Origin: a virus
Reading direction: 5' to 3' (one strand)
IMG/VR virus record: IMGVR_UViG_3300027852_000141
Span: 1-28,823 of that record
Length of the DNA: 28,823 nucleotides
In this document: positions 12,525 through 18,517 of the stretch, one piece after another
Position numbering within the stretch: the first letter of the stretch is position 1
Layout: each line of letters begins with the position of its first letter
The notes under the pieces: model-generated
Database searches by the model: none
The model's input: the letters and a program-made list of their open reading frames with translations, nothing else
Told to the model about the DNA's origin: nothing
Program-made: the position numbers and the translations under genes

Positions 12525-13977
12525 AAGTTCAGAATTCGACGCCTTGCACCCAGGGCGTTCTTTTCGCAATGCGGGTCTTACGATTGAGCACCTGCGCGAA
12601 GAGCCCGCGTTCGCAAAAGACCTGTCCTCGTTCCTACAGCCATTCCCGGGCCTGCAAGCAAAGCTGGTCAACGATTGGCAGTTCCTTGCACGCGACGAAC
12701 AGTTGCCGCCTGCTGAGGTCTACAAGTTCTGGTTGTATCTCGCGGGACGTGGTTCCGGCAAAACACGAACAGGCGCCGAATGGTCGAAGGACCTCGTGCG
12801 CCGTGGCTACAATCGTGGTGGGTTGATCGCTCCCACAGCAGCAGATGCTCGGGATGTGATGATCGAAGGCGAATCTGGCCTTCTCGCCGTATGCAACAAA
12901 TGGGATACCGACTACAAAGGCAACTTGATGGGCAGGCCCGTCTACGAACCGTCAAAGCGTCGCGTGACGTGGGAGAACGGTGCGATGGTCACGCTCTACT
13001 CAGCAGATGAACCCGAGCGACTTCGTGGGCCCCAGCATTCGTTCCTGTGGATGGACGAGCTTGCAGCCTGGCGACGCATGGAGACCTTTGACCAAGCAAT
13101 GTTTGGCTTGCGCCTCGGTAAGTCGCCCAAGGTGTTCATTTCGACGACACCTAAACCCAAGCCCTTGATCAAGCGCCTATATGCGCGGGCCCTCAATGGG
13201 GCGGACGCGGACGTCGTCATGACCACGGGTTCTTCCGAACGCAACAGCGTGAACCTCGCGCCTGGCGTGATCGAAGAGCTCCGGGACATGTATGGCAACA
13301 CCCAATTGGGACGCCAGGAACTCGACGGCGTGCTGCTCGAGGAGCTCGAAGGCGCATTGTGGACGCGTTCAGCGATCAACAAGAATCGCTTCGACGTGAT
13401 GCCCACGCTTCTCGATCCTGAGTTCTATTTCCTGCGCATCGTCGTGGGCGTCGATCCTGCAACGACGGACAAAGAAGGTTCTGACGAGACGGGCATCATT
13501 GTCGCGGCCCTTGGGTCGGACAATCGCGGTTATGTGCTGGCTGACTACAGTGGGAAGTACTCGCCTGCTGCTTGGGGGCTGAAAGTCGCCGAGGCGTTCA
13601 ATACGTGGCAGGCAGACAGTGTTGTTGCCGAGGTCAACCAAGGCGGTGACATGGTGAAGCACGTCCTGCAAGGTGCTGACGACATGATGCCAGTCAAGAT
13701 GGTGCACGCGTCACGCGGTAAGCTGGCTCGAGCAGAACCCGTCGCCCAGAAATACGAACAAGGCAAGATCTCACACGTTGGGAATGCCGTCGTCCATGCT
13801 GACGGGACGAAGAACGAAGGACACCTCGACAACCTTGAGGATCAGATGTGTACTTGGGAGCGACTCAGCGCAACGTACTCGCCTGACCGCATCGACGCAC
13901 TGGTGTGGTGTTTCCACGATCTCATGATTGATGGCGCCAAGGAGATCATCACGTCGAAACTGCGTGGAACGCACTGA
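12502..13977 (+). CDS. terminase large subunit (TerL)
   Basis: A 491-aa DNA packaging motor resembling the COG5323/Terminase_6 type found in alphaproteobacterial phages and gene transfer agents. ATPase: Walker A AGRGSGKT at 81-88 (Lys87), Walker B FLWMDE with Asp185-Glu186, and motif III ISTTP near 213. Nuclease domain: GVDPA with Asp318, followed by GSDETGIIVA, then YSPDRIDALVW near the C terminus, giving the RNase H-like acidic set that cuts concatemers. Length and motifs are complete. It pumps DNA into the prohead through the portal. The small subunit is about 2.1 kb upstream rather than adjacent. Confidence 0.95.
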   Translation: MPFDFHFKSSEFDALHPGRSFRNAGLTIEHLREEPAFAKDLSSFLQPFPGLQAKLVNDWQFLARDEQLPPAEVYKFWLYLAGRGSGKTRTGAEWSKDLVRRGYNRGGLIAPTAADARDVMIEGESGLLAVCNKWDTDYKGNLMGRPVYEPSKRRVTWENGAMVTLYSADEPERLRGPQHSFLWMDELAAWRRMETFDQAMFGLRLGKSPKVFISTTPKPKPLIKRLYARALNGADADVVMTTGSSERNSVNLAPGVIEELRDMYGNTQLGRQELDGVLLEELEGALWTRSAINKNRFDVMPTLLDPEFYFLRIVVGVDPATTDKEGSDETGIIVAALGSDNRGYVLADYSGKYSPAAWGLKVAEAFNTWQADSVVAEVNQGGDMVKHVLQGADDMMPVKMVHASRGKLARAEPVAQKYEQGKISHVGNAVVHADGTKNEGHLDNLEDQMCTWERLSATYSPDRIDALVWCFHDLMIDGAKEIITSKLRGTH

Positions 13978-13979
13978 CC

Positions 13980-13989
13980 CGTTTAAACG
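13980..13989. repeat. CGTTTAAACG palindrome, copy 5 (intergenic)
   Basis: It lies three bases after the TerL stop and two bases before a TTGACA box, so it marks the border between packaging and the next transcription unit. Confidence 0.85.
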
Positions 13990-13991
13990 TG

Positions 13992-14019
13992 TTGACAACC
14001 GCAAAAGAAGGTACTAAAA
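13992..14019 (+). promoter_or_regulatory. weak promoter candidate
   Basis: TTGACA (13992-13997) is followed at 14 bases by TACTAA or at 16 by CTAAAA. No operator dyad is present, unlike the other promoters. The -35 is good and the -10 poor; the gene at 14055 with its AACAACGGAGA leader is the likely target. Confidence 0.35.
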
Positions 14020-14054
14020 GCGAAGGATCAACAACGAAACAACGGAGAAACACA

Positions 14055-14285
14055 ATGTCTACTGAAATGAAAAGCGTCCGCACCGAACGCAACGGCGAAG
14101 TTACCATGACTCAATTCTGGGGCGGTACTGATTCCGGCAAATGTATGCAATTGACTGCACGTTCGCAGCGCACCGAGGAAGATCCTGTCAATGGCTTCGA
14201 CGTTGTTCAATTGACGAAAGCCGACGCTACCCAATTGGCCTTTGCTTTGTTGGAGTGGGCGTCGGATCAACGCGAAGAGGCATAA
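14055..14285 (+). CDS. hypothetical 76-aa protein, single-gene unit
   Basis: A 76-residue protein with a beta-rich first half (NGEVTMTQFWGGTDSGKCMQLTARS) and a helical tail (TKADATQLAFALLEWASDQ), a layout common in small phage proteins of unknown role. It has an AACAACGGAGAAA ribosome leader, its own possible promoter and a strong terminator, so it forms a one-gene unit. An upstream in-frame start is not supported by a ribosome site. Confidence 0.75.
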   Translation: MSTEMKSVRTERNGEVTMTQFWGGTDSGKCMQLTARSQRTEEDPVNGFDVVQLTKADATQLAFALLEWASDQREEA

Positions 14286-14307
14286 CTTCCTCAACATCGA
14301 CATGCGG

Positions 14308-14333
14308 AACGGCGTCTTCGGGCGCCGTTTTGT
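14308..14333 (+). terminator. rho-independent terminator with UUCG loop
   Basis: AACGGCGTC (14308-14316) and GGCGCCGTT (14321-14329) form a 9-bp stem with one G-T pair, capped by the very stable TTCG tetraloop, followed by TTGT and further T-rich sequence. It ends the rightward 14055 unit before the convergent leftward cassette. Confidence 0.85.
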
Positions 14334-14345
14334 CGTTTAAACGAC
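14332..14345. repeat. GTCGTTTAAACGAC palindrome, copy 6 (intergenic)
   Basis: Perfect 14-base palindrome immediately after the terminator, at the meeting point of convergent transcription units. Confidence 0.85.
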
Positions 14346-14377
14346 TGAGGTCGCTCACCGACCAATCGTCGCAGGGG

Positions 14378-14686
14378 TCATCCGAGCACATATGGGTCCT
14401 TGCCGGCCTGCATGTTCGCAGCAACGCGGGCCTCGATACGGGAAAGGTCCATGGCTTGCAGCCTCGGAACGTCAACGACACGTCGAACGGTGTCGAGGTT
14501 TGCGCCATACATGCGCGAGAACGTCAACGCCTTGACCTGTGACCGCGTCAATTCCTGCACAGCAGGCACGGTAGACGTCCAGCGGCCCGTGATCGTGCCC
14601 GAAGACGCGACAACCGCCTTAGAAACCGGCAGCGCTGCGACGATAGGCGCGGCAAACAGGCCTTTGAGGAATGATCTGCGTTCCAT
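14378..14686 (-). CDS. small protein with twin-arginine-like N terminus and Pol A-like snippets
   Basis: A 102-aa protein. The N terminus (MERRSFLKGLFAAPIVAALP) has the RRxFLK pattern and hydrophobic stretch of a Tat signal. Two later pieces resemble family A DNA polymerase motifs out of order: QVKALTFSRMYGANLDTV (like motif B) and LSRIEARVAANMQAGKDPY (like motif A and the following region). It is far too small to be a polymerase. The start is supported by ACGGAGA. It is the last gene of the leftward cassette. The polymerase likeness may be chance. Confidence 0.6.
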   Translation of the reverse strand: MERRSFLKGLFAAPIVAALPVSKAVVASSGTITGRWTSTVPAVQELTRSQVKALTFSRMYGANLDTVRRVVDVPRLQAMDLSRIEARVAANMQAGKDPYVLG

Positions 14687-14687
14687 G

Positions 14688-14891
14688 TCAGTAATCTCCG
14701 TCTAAAAGTACGTGAACGTGAGGCTCTGTCGTGTCGATCTCGACGAAAGTCAAATCCTGGTACCTGTCGAGGTTGCCGCCTTCGAGAGCGTTGCGCATAT
14801 CGAGCTCCGCCTGCTGTTCGTCAATTGCGACGATCACAGCGCACGCGCCCACAGGATAGTGACCCGAGAATGTGCAGGAGAAGGTTTTCAT
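14688..14891 (-). CDS. hypothetical 67-aa protein
   Basis: A 67-residue acidic protein (KTFSCTFSGHYPVGACAVIVAID... DLTFVEIDTTEPHVHVLLDGDY), probably a small alpha/beta fold. The ATG at 14891 overlaps the previous gene's stop region; a longer upstream start would overlap that gene far more. Function unknown. Confidence 0.65.
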   Translation of the reverse strand: MKTFSCTFSGHYPVGACAVIVAIDEQQAELDMRNALEGGNLDRYQDLTFVEIDTTEPHVHVLLDGDY

Positions 14892-15079
14892 GTGATCAAC
14901 CCCCATGCTAGGAGCACGAACACCGAGCACGCGAACCGGACCCATTTGTCGTCCCACCACGTCGCCCAGTCGTCGCGCGTCAGGCGCTCCCACCAAGGTT
15001 CTGATCCCGGGACGCTAGGCGCCAGGAGGTAGGTTGCGACAAACGACGCAACGCCGAGTGTGATAGTAAACCAGATCAT
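14888..15079 (-). CDS. membrane protein with two transmembrane helices
   Basis: A 63-aa protein: an N-terminal hydrophobic helix (WFTITLGVASFVATYLLA), a Trp-rich polar middle (EPWWERLTRDDWATWWDDKW) and a C-terminal hydrophobic helix (FACSVFVLLAWGLI). Both ends should sit in the membrane. It starts in an ATGA overlap with the gene upstream on this strand. Function unknown. Confidence 0.65.
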   Translation of the reverse strand: MIWFTITLGVASFVATYLLAPSVPGSEPWWERLTRDDWATWWDDKWVRFACSVFVLLAWGLIT

Positions 15080-15327
15080 ACGTCCCTCACTTGCAACATC
15101 GTGCGCGGGATCAGGATGAAAGCGTCTGGGTGCTTCATCGACACAATGTCGTGCTTGTCGATCTCAGGACGTGCGCCCATCTCGATCAGTTCACGGATGC
15201 AGACATTCGCGTTCTCGATGTGTCGGCGGAATTCAGTCGCCTTTTCTTCGACGGTCGTGGGACGTGGAGCGGGTTCTTTTTGATCAAAGCCGCCATAGGG
15301 GTCGAGGTCTGGATGAGACATAGCCAT
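15076..15327 (-). CDS. hypothetical 83-aa protein
   Basis: An 83-residue protein with a Pro-rich start (DPYGGFDQKEPAPRPTTVEEK), a helical centre and a C-terminal beta-like stretch. The AACAACGGAGA leader before its ATG marks it as a possible internal operon start, but I see no promoter there. Function unknown. Confidence 0.7.
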   Translation of the reverse strand: MAMSHPDLDPYGGFDQKEPAPRPTTVEEKATEFRRHIENANVCIRELIEMGARPEIDKHDIVSMKHPDAFILIPRTMLQVRDV

Positions 15328-15353
15328 TAGTATTCTCCGTTGTTTCGAAAATG

Positions 15354-15656
15354 TTAGTCGCGCGGCGTCATGCTGCCCAACCAGTTAATCAGATCTTGAT
15401 TGCGCAGGCTCTGCCACGGTACGTCGATGTAGTCGGGCATCCACCCACAGCCTTCGCCTGTGTCGCGGTGCTTGTAGTAGTTCGAGTCGTTCGTTGTGGA
15501 TTCCTGGAATCGAATCTCGTCGCGTTTGCGCATCTCGCGGTAGGCCATATGCGACTTCTGATCCTCCGACCACATGCGTTCCTCGAATTCCGACATAGGA
15601 CGGACAACGCGTTCGCCTGTGCTCGGGTTCGTGTAGGTGATCATAGGGGCGCCCAT
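15354..15656 (-). CDS. hypothetical 100-aa protein
   Basis: A 100-residue hydrophilic protein with many Arg, Glu and Asp residues and a C-terminal DVPWQSLRNQDLINWLGSM segment. CTGGAG lies 7 bases before the chosen ATG; a second ATG four codons in is possible. No family recognised. Confidence 0.7.
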   Translation of the reverse strand: MGAPMITYTNPSTGERVVRPMSEFEERMWSEDQKSHMAYREMRKRDEIRFQESTTNDSNYYKHRDTGEGCGWMPDYIDVPWQSLRNQDLINWLGSMTPRD

Positions 15657-15660
15657 TGCG

Positions 15661-15795
15661 TCACTCCAGGAATAGGGGCAGATACATCATGCCCACAGTC
15701 AACAACGTTATTGCAGCGGCACCCAAGACATCTTTCAGGAGTTCCCACGGGTTGTCGCGGTAGTGTTCGATTGCGTCGCGCACAGCATCAAGCAT
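15661..15795 (-). CDS. small membrane protein, 44 aa
   Basis: A 44-residue protein with an amphipathic start (LDAVRDAIEHYRDNPWELLKD) and one hydrophobic helix (AAAITLLTVGMMYLPLF). It overlaps the preceding gene by 8 bases and has GGAGG 7 bases before the ATG. It fills what would otherwise be a gap in the cassette. Confidence 0.65.
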   Translation of the reverse strand: MLDAVRDAIEHYRDNPWELLKDVLGAAAITLLTVGMMYLPLFLE

Positions 15796-16030
15796 CTGCT
15801 TGCCTCCGCGTCTTGAAAACGAACCCGGGTTTCTTGATCGGGTTGCCCCAATCGTCTTCCGTGGCGTTGCCTTCGTACTTCGTCACACGATACGAGCGCA
15901 ACGGTGCGATGGTCACCGGCTTATTGCAGCAGGCGGTCACGACCAGGTTGACGTTTTGGTAGATGTCGGCGTTCATGAAGGCGTTGCCTTTCACGTCGGC
16001 GTTCTCGGTTTCACACCATGGGCACTTCAT
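15788..16030 (-). CDS. small protein with CxxC and CC zinc-ribbon-like start
   Basis: An 80-aa protein beginning KCPWCETENADVKG and containing ACCNKP near residue 33-38. CxxC plus CC at about 28 residues suggests a zinc ribbon. The C-terminal part is basic. It overlaps its upstream neighbour by one base. It may bind nucleic acid, but the second half of the motif is atypical. Confidence 0.65.
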   Translation of the reverse strand: MKCPWCETENADVKGNAFMNADIYQNVNLVVTACCNKPVTIAPLRSYRVTKYEGNATEDDWGNPIKKPGFVFKTRRQADA

Positions 16031-16248
16031 TACTGCACCTCCTGCAATGCTTCGCGCACGATGTAGGCGAAGTCAGCGCACTGCAATTGATGCGCGACAC
16101 CGTTGAGCGCGGACGACACGTCCGAGTTCATGCGTTCGTCGTTTCGTGCGTCGTTTTCGAGCTCCTCAGCCACCGAGGTGGCGAAGGATTCCAGAACCTT
16201 TTCGATCAGGGGCGCGACGGCCTCCAGTATGCGTGCGTCGGTAGTCAT
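16030..16248 (-). CDS. hypothetical acidic 72-aa protein
   Basis: A 72-residue, mainly helical acidic protein (ILEAVAPLIEKVLESFATSVAEELEND). It starts in an ATGA overlap and ends in a TAATG overlap. No domain recognised. Confidence 0.7.
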   Translation of the reverse strand: MTTDARILEAVAPLIEKVLESFATSVAEELENDARNDERMNSDVSSALNGVAHQLQCADFAYIVREALQEVQ

Positions 16249-16466
16249 GATGCAGTCTCCATGATTGCGTCGAGGCGTTCGCCTGTGCGCGTGTTGATGA
16301 ACTGTTCCGTGTCAAAGACGAAACGGTAGCCGCGTTGATGCGGGTTCGTGTCGGGCCCTTCCTCGGTCAGGATGTGAGCGTCTTCCTCACCGAGCATGTT
16401 GATGCGGATCGAGTGTGCGTCGGGCAATGTCGCCCAAGCAATCGCGGTGATGCGTTTGCGGTTCAT
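16245..16466 (-). CDS. hypothetical 73-aa protein
   Basis: A 73-aa protein with a beta-rich pattern (RKRITAIAWATLPDAHSIRINML... RYRFVFDTEQFINTRTGERL-like). It is coupled by ATGA overlaps at both ends. The phrase NTRTGERLD is echoed in the NPSTGERVV of the 15354-15656 product, a faint hint of relation. Confidence 0.65.
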   Translation of the reverse strand: MNRKRITAIAWATLPDAHSIRINMLGEEDAHILTEEGPDTNPHQRGYRFVFDTEQFINTRTGERLDAIMETAS

Positions 16467-16711
16467 TTGATGCCCCTTTTCTGAAGGCGTTTGCCGAGTG
16501 ACGACGTGGGCGGCACGACGGCGAGTTTCTGGATCCCGCGGCGTTCGACCTCGTCGGCCATCGCGTTGGCGTTGTCGGCGACGCGGCGGATCGCGGCATC
16601 GTCGAGTTTCAGTTTGCGTTGTTCAATGTCGAGCATCGTCGTCGCGGTCGAGTGCAGCATGGCAATCAGAGCGGTGTCTTTCAGCTCGGTGAGAAATGCG
16701 TGGTCGTTCAT
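16463..16711 (-). CDS. hypothetical helical 82-aa protein
   Basis: An 82-residue helical protein (LKDTALIAMLHSTATTMLDIEQ... IRRVADNANAMADEVERRG) with a basic C terminus. GGAGG lies 7 bases upstream of the ATG at 16711; a TTG two codons earlier overlaps the preceding stop and is less likely. Function unknown. Confidence 0.65.
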   Translation of the reverse strand: MNDHAFLTELKDTALIAMLHSTATTMLDIEQRKLKLDDAAIRRVADNANAMADEVERRGIQKLAVVPPTSSLGKRLQKRGIK

Positions 16712-16713
16712 GA

Positions 16714-16965
16714 TCAAGCCTCCATCATGGATTCGAGGTCGGCGCGGAACGCGTCGAAGTCAGCGTGGGTCGTGTCGGATGTGTCGTCGAAGATCGAGCC
16801 GTTGTCGTTGATGATCAGAGTCCCAACACAGGCGCCTGACAGCACAGGCGCGGGATACGTGAAGCGCACAGTGTTTTCGTCTTCGGCAGCGTCACGATTG
16901 GACAGGCCGTTGTAGAAAGCGGCGTCAGAGTTCAGCAGGTCGATGATTTGGGTTGAAAGTGTCAT
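16714..16965 (-). CDS. hypothetical 83-aa protein, first gene behind the 17003 promoter
   Basis: An 83-residue acidic protein (beta-rich middle GACVGTLIINDNGSIFDD). AACAACGGAGACTGAC precedes its ATG, the same leader as in front of 17483 and 25588. The leftward promoter at 17003-17030 lies about 40 bases upstream. Function unknown. Confidence 0.75.
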   Translation of the reverse strand: MTLSTQIIDLLNSDAAFYNGLSNRDAAEDENTVRFTYPAPVLSGACVGTLIINDNGSIFDDTSDTTHADFDAFRADLESMMEA

Positions 16966-17002
16966 GTCAGTCTCCGTTGTTCGTTCAGTTGATGTGACAA
17001 CG

Positions 17003-17030
17003 TATAAGCGAGTTATAGATGGGTGTCAAC
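17003..17030 (-). promoter_or_regulatory. leftward promoter with operator dyad
   Basis: On the minus strand, TTGACA (17030-17025), 16-base spacer, TTATAC (17008-17003). The dyad GTATAAGCGAGTTATAG (17003-17019, plus strand) covers the -10. It drives 16965 to 14378. Confidence 0.8.
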
Positions 17031-17050
17031 AAAAGAATTGACACCCACCG

Positions 17051-17060
17051 CGTTTAAACG
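17051..17060. repeat. CGTTTAAACG palindrome, copy 7 (intergenic)
   Basis: It lies between the end of the 17062-17313 gene (reading leftward) and the next leftward promoter, so again at a transcription-unit border. Confidence 0.85.
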
Positions 17061-17061
17061 A

Positions 17062-17313
17062 TCAGGCCAGTTCGACGTACCACGGGAACAGGTGCGCGAT
17101 TGCGACCTCAAGCGTTTTGTAGCCGATAGGCGCATACCACCACGCGTGGACGAAATACTCGCCACCTTTTTCGTGGATCAGGTTGCCGTCAGCGAACGCA
17201 AAGCATTCGTCGCGCGATACGTCAGCGGGAATGTGCTCCTGAACCTGTGCCCACAGTTCATCGTCGGGCGTGCGTTGCGTTGCGGCGAATTGTGCGAAAG
17301 TCAAAGTAGTCAT
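17062..17313 (-). CDS. hypothetical 83-aa protein
   Basis: An 83-residue protein with aromatic-rich C-terminal half (EYFVHAWWYAPIGYKTLEVAIAHLFPW-like, split here as YFVHAWWYAP and AIAHLFPWYVE). AAGGAG lies 7 bases upstream of the ATG at 17313, favouring it over a TTG at 17328. Function unknown. Confidence 0.7.
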   Translation of the reverse strand: MTTLTFAQFAATQRTPDDELWAQVQEHIPADVSRDECFAFADGNLIHEKGGEYFVHAWWYAPIGYKTLEVAIAHLFPWYVELA

Positions 17314-17324
17314 GTCGTGCTCCT

Positions 17325-17483
17325 TCAAGCGTATTTTGCGGGATCGGATTCAACGTCGAACGTCGCGGGCAACGTTTCGAGTAATTCGAACGCGTCGCGC
17401 ATAGCAGCAATTTCCTGTTCATCAAGGTTGCCAGCAACCAATGCGTCGTCGAGTGCGGTTTCGATGGCTTGTCTAGGTGTCAT
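17325..17483 (-). CDS. hypothetical acidic 52-aa protein, first gene behind the 17523 promoter
   Basis: A 52-residue acidic helical protein (RQAIETALDDALVAGNLDEQEIAAMRDAF split over two helices). It carries the AACAACGGAGACTGAC leader and lies 40 bases from the leftward promoter at 17523-17550. Function unknown. Confidence 0.7.
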   Translation of the reverse strand: MTPRQAIETALDDALVAGNLDEQEIAAMRDAFELLETLPATFDVESDPAKYA

Positions 17484-17522
17484 GTCAGTCTCCGTTGTTT
17501 GTTTGTGTTGATCGTAAGACGA

Positions 17523-17550
17523 TCATAACTTAGTTATAGACATATGTCAA
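17523..17550 (-). promoter_or_regulatory. leftward promoter with operator dyad
   Basis: Minus strand TTGACA (17550-17545), 16-base spacer, TTATGA (17528-17523); dyad TCATAACTTAGTTATAG (17523-17539, plus strand). The upstream AAAAGAAGGTGTTGACA block is shared with the 25625 promoter. Confidence 0.75.
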
Positions 17551-17630
17551 CACCTTCTTTTTGTGTTGCGTCGTTTCGTGCGTTCGTTACTATGCCCGCT
17601 ATGAAACGTTTGACCACATACCTTACGACA

Positions 17631-17725
17631 TTGCAGCGAGCGACGCTGCAACATCCGCTACCCGCCTAGGGAGCGCAAGGTCTAGTCACGTTTACGTCCA
17701 GAAATCGTTGATCACCTGCGCTCCC
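17631..17725 (+). other. two inverted repeats upstream of the tRNA array
   Basis: TTGCAGCG (17631-17638) pairs with CGCTGCAA (17644-17651) around AGCGA. GGGAGCGCAAGGT (17669-17681) pairs with ACCTGCGCTCCC (17714-17725) with one bulged A. The second ends four bases before tRNA-Gln. It could be a leader, a processing signal or a decayed tRNA-like element. I see no gene in 17551-17729. Confidence 0.5.
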
Positions 17726-17729
17726 TCAT

Positions 17730-17804
17730 TGAGGAGTAGCCAAGTGGTAAGGCATGTGGCTTTGATCCACAGTACCGCAGGTTCGAATCCTGCCTCCTCA
17801 ACCA
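17730..17804 (+). tRNA. tRNA-Gln (TTG)
   Basis: Acceptor TGAGGAG/CTCCTCA, anticodon loop CTTTGAT on TGTGG/CCACA, T arm GCAGG-TTCGAAT-CCTGC, A73, CCA encoded. Decodes CAA/CAG. First of the 15-tRNA array. Confidence 0.93.
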
Positions 17805-17814
17805 AACATAGCCT

Positions 17815-17890
17815 CAGGGCATAGCTCAGCTGGAAGAGTGCCGCACTTGGAATGCGGAGGTCGCAGGTTCGAGCCCTGCTGCCCTGACCA
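17815..17890 (+). tRNA. tRNA-Pro (TGG)
   Basis: Acceptor CAGGGCA/TGCCCTG, anticodon loop CTTGGAA on CCGCA/TGCGG, T loop TTCGAGC, A73, CCA encoded. Decodes CCN by wobble. Confidence 0.92.
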
Positions 17891-17898
17891 ACACATAT

Positions 17899-17975
17899 GC
17901 CCCCTTGGGCAAATTGGTAAAGTCGACCGGCTCAGACCCGGTAGTTTCCCAGTTCGAATCTGGGAGGGGGTACCA
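17899..17975 (+). tRNA. tRNA with Leu anticodon CAG but short variable loop
   Basis: Acceptor GCCCCCT/AGGGGGT, anticodon loop CTCAGAC on ACCGG/CCGGT, T arm CCCAG-TTCGAAT-CTGGG, A73, CCA encoded. The anticodon reads CUG (Leu). Bacterial tRNA-Leu normally has a long variable arm; here only about five bases (AGTTT) separate the anticodon stem from the T stem. Confidence 0.85.
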
Positions 17976-17980
17976 ATAAC

Positions 17981-18056
17981 GCCGCGCTAGCTCAATTGGC
18001 AGAGCAGCGCTCTTGTAAAGCGAAGGTTCCGGGTTCGATGCCTGGGCGCGGCACCA
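17981..18056 (+). tRNA. tRNA-Thr (TGT)
   Basis: Acceptor GCCGCGC/GCGCGGC, D arm GCTC/GAGC, anticodon loop CTTGTAA, T loop TTCGATG, A73, CCA encoded. One mismatch at the top of the anticodon stem. Decodes ACA/ACG. Confidence 0.9.
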
Positions 18057-18063
18057 AACATAT

Positions 18064-18139
18064 TCCGGCCGTGGTGTATCGGTGGCATTCGCTCGCTGTG
18101 AACGAGCAGGAGAGGGTTCGAGTCCCTCCGCCGGGACCA
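18064..18139 (+). tRNA. tRNA-His (GTG), alphaproteobacterial type
   Basis: Anticodon loop CTGTGAA on GCTCG/CGAGC, T arm GAGGG-TTCGAGT-CCCTC, acceptor TCCGGCC with CGCCGGG. The discriminator is A73, and the base before position 1 is T, not G. Most bacteria need G-1 and C73; many alphaproteobacteria do not. Confidence 0.88.
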
Positions 18140-18141
18140 AA

Positions 18142-18214
18142 GGGGCGCGCCGTTGGGCGGCAGCTGATCCTTGCAAGATCGGCCTTCTGGGTTCGAAACC
18201 CAGGCGCTCCACCA
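18142..18214 (+). tRNA. tRNA-Ala (TGC), short D arm
   Basis: Acceptor GGGGCGC/GCGCTCC, anticodon loop CTTGCAA, T arm CTGGG-TTCGAAA-CCCAG, A73, CCA encoded. The D arm is three bases short, and position 8 is G instead of the near-universal U. It may be a decaying copy or have an unusual fold. Position 3-70 is G-T(U), the classic Ala identity pair. Confidence 0.75.
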
Positions 18215-18357
18215 AGACCTTCTTTTCTGCTTGTGCGACATGCAGGCCCGTGCGATCAATCGCGCATGGCCGGCGGCTAGTGAGGTCGCCTTCAAACATC
18301 CACGGACGACTTCAGTTGGCCAAACAGACGAAACACTCTCCGCGAAAGGGGGACACA

Positions 18358-18417
18358 ATGAAACGCAGTTATCGAAATATTATGTCCCGCTCAATGCGGA
18401 TCGAGGAACGCTCCTAA
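18358..18417 (+). CDS. possible 19-aa basic mini-protein between tRNAs
   Basis: ATG after AAAGGGGG with good spacing encodes a basic 19-residue peptide (five Arg and a Lys among 19) ending three bases before tRNA-Glu. The ribosome site is strong for such a short ORF. The preceding 18215-18357 holds no gene or tRNA I can recognise. It may be chance. Confidence 0.3.
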   Translation: MKRSYRNIMSRSMRIEERS

Positions 18418-18420
18418 ACA

Positions 18421-18498
18421 GGAGCCGTCTTCTAGCCAGGTCCAGGAAAGCGCCCTTTCAAGGCGACAACGCGAGTTCGAATCTCGTCGGCCCCACCA
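18421..18498 (+). tRNA. tRNA-Glu (TTC)
   Basis: Acceptor GGAGCCG with CGGCCCC (one A-C mismatch), anticodon loop CTTTCAA on GCGCC/GGCGA, T loop TTCGAAT, A73, CCA encoded. Decodes GAA/GAG. Confidence 0.87.
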
Positions 18499-18517
18499 GA
18501 CCTAATCTTCTCATCTC

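Noticed and set aside
14055-14285. Start upstream at 13989 for the 76-aa gene
   Set aside because: It would run through the TTGACA box with no ribosome site; ATG 14055 has the shared ACGGAGA leader.
15351-15962. 203-codon plus-strand ORF over the leftward cassette
   Set aside because: It crosses three well-supported minus-strand genes with ribosome sites and overlaps; composition is that of a mirror frame.
17561-17824. Plus-strand ORF of 87 codons running into the first tRNAs
   Set aside because: It covers tRNA-Gln and the inverted repeats and has no ribosome site.
18215-18357. Possible extra tRNA between tRNA-Ala and tRNA-Glu
   Set aside because: A TTCAAAC T-loop-like string is present but has no flanking T stem, acceptor stem or CCA.
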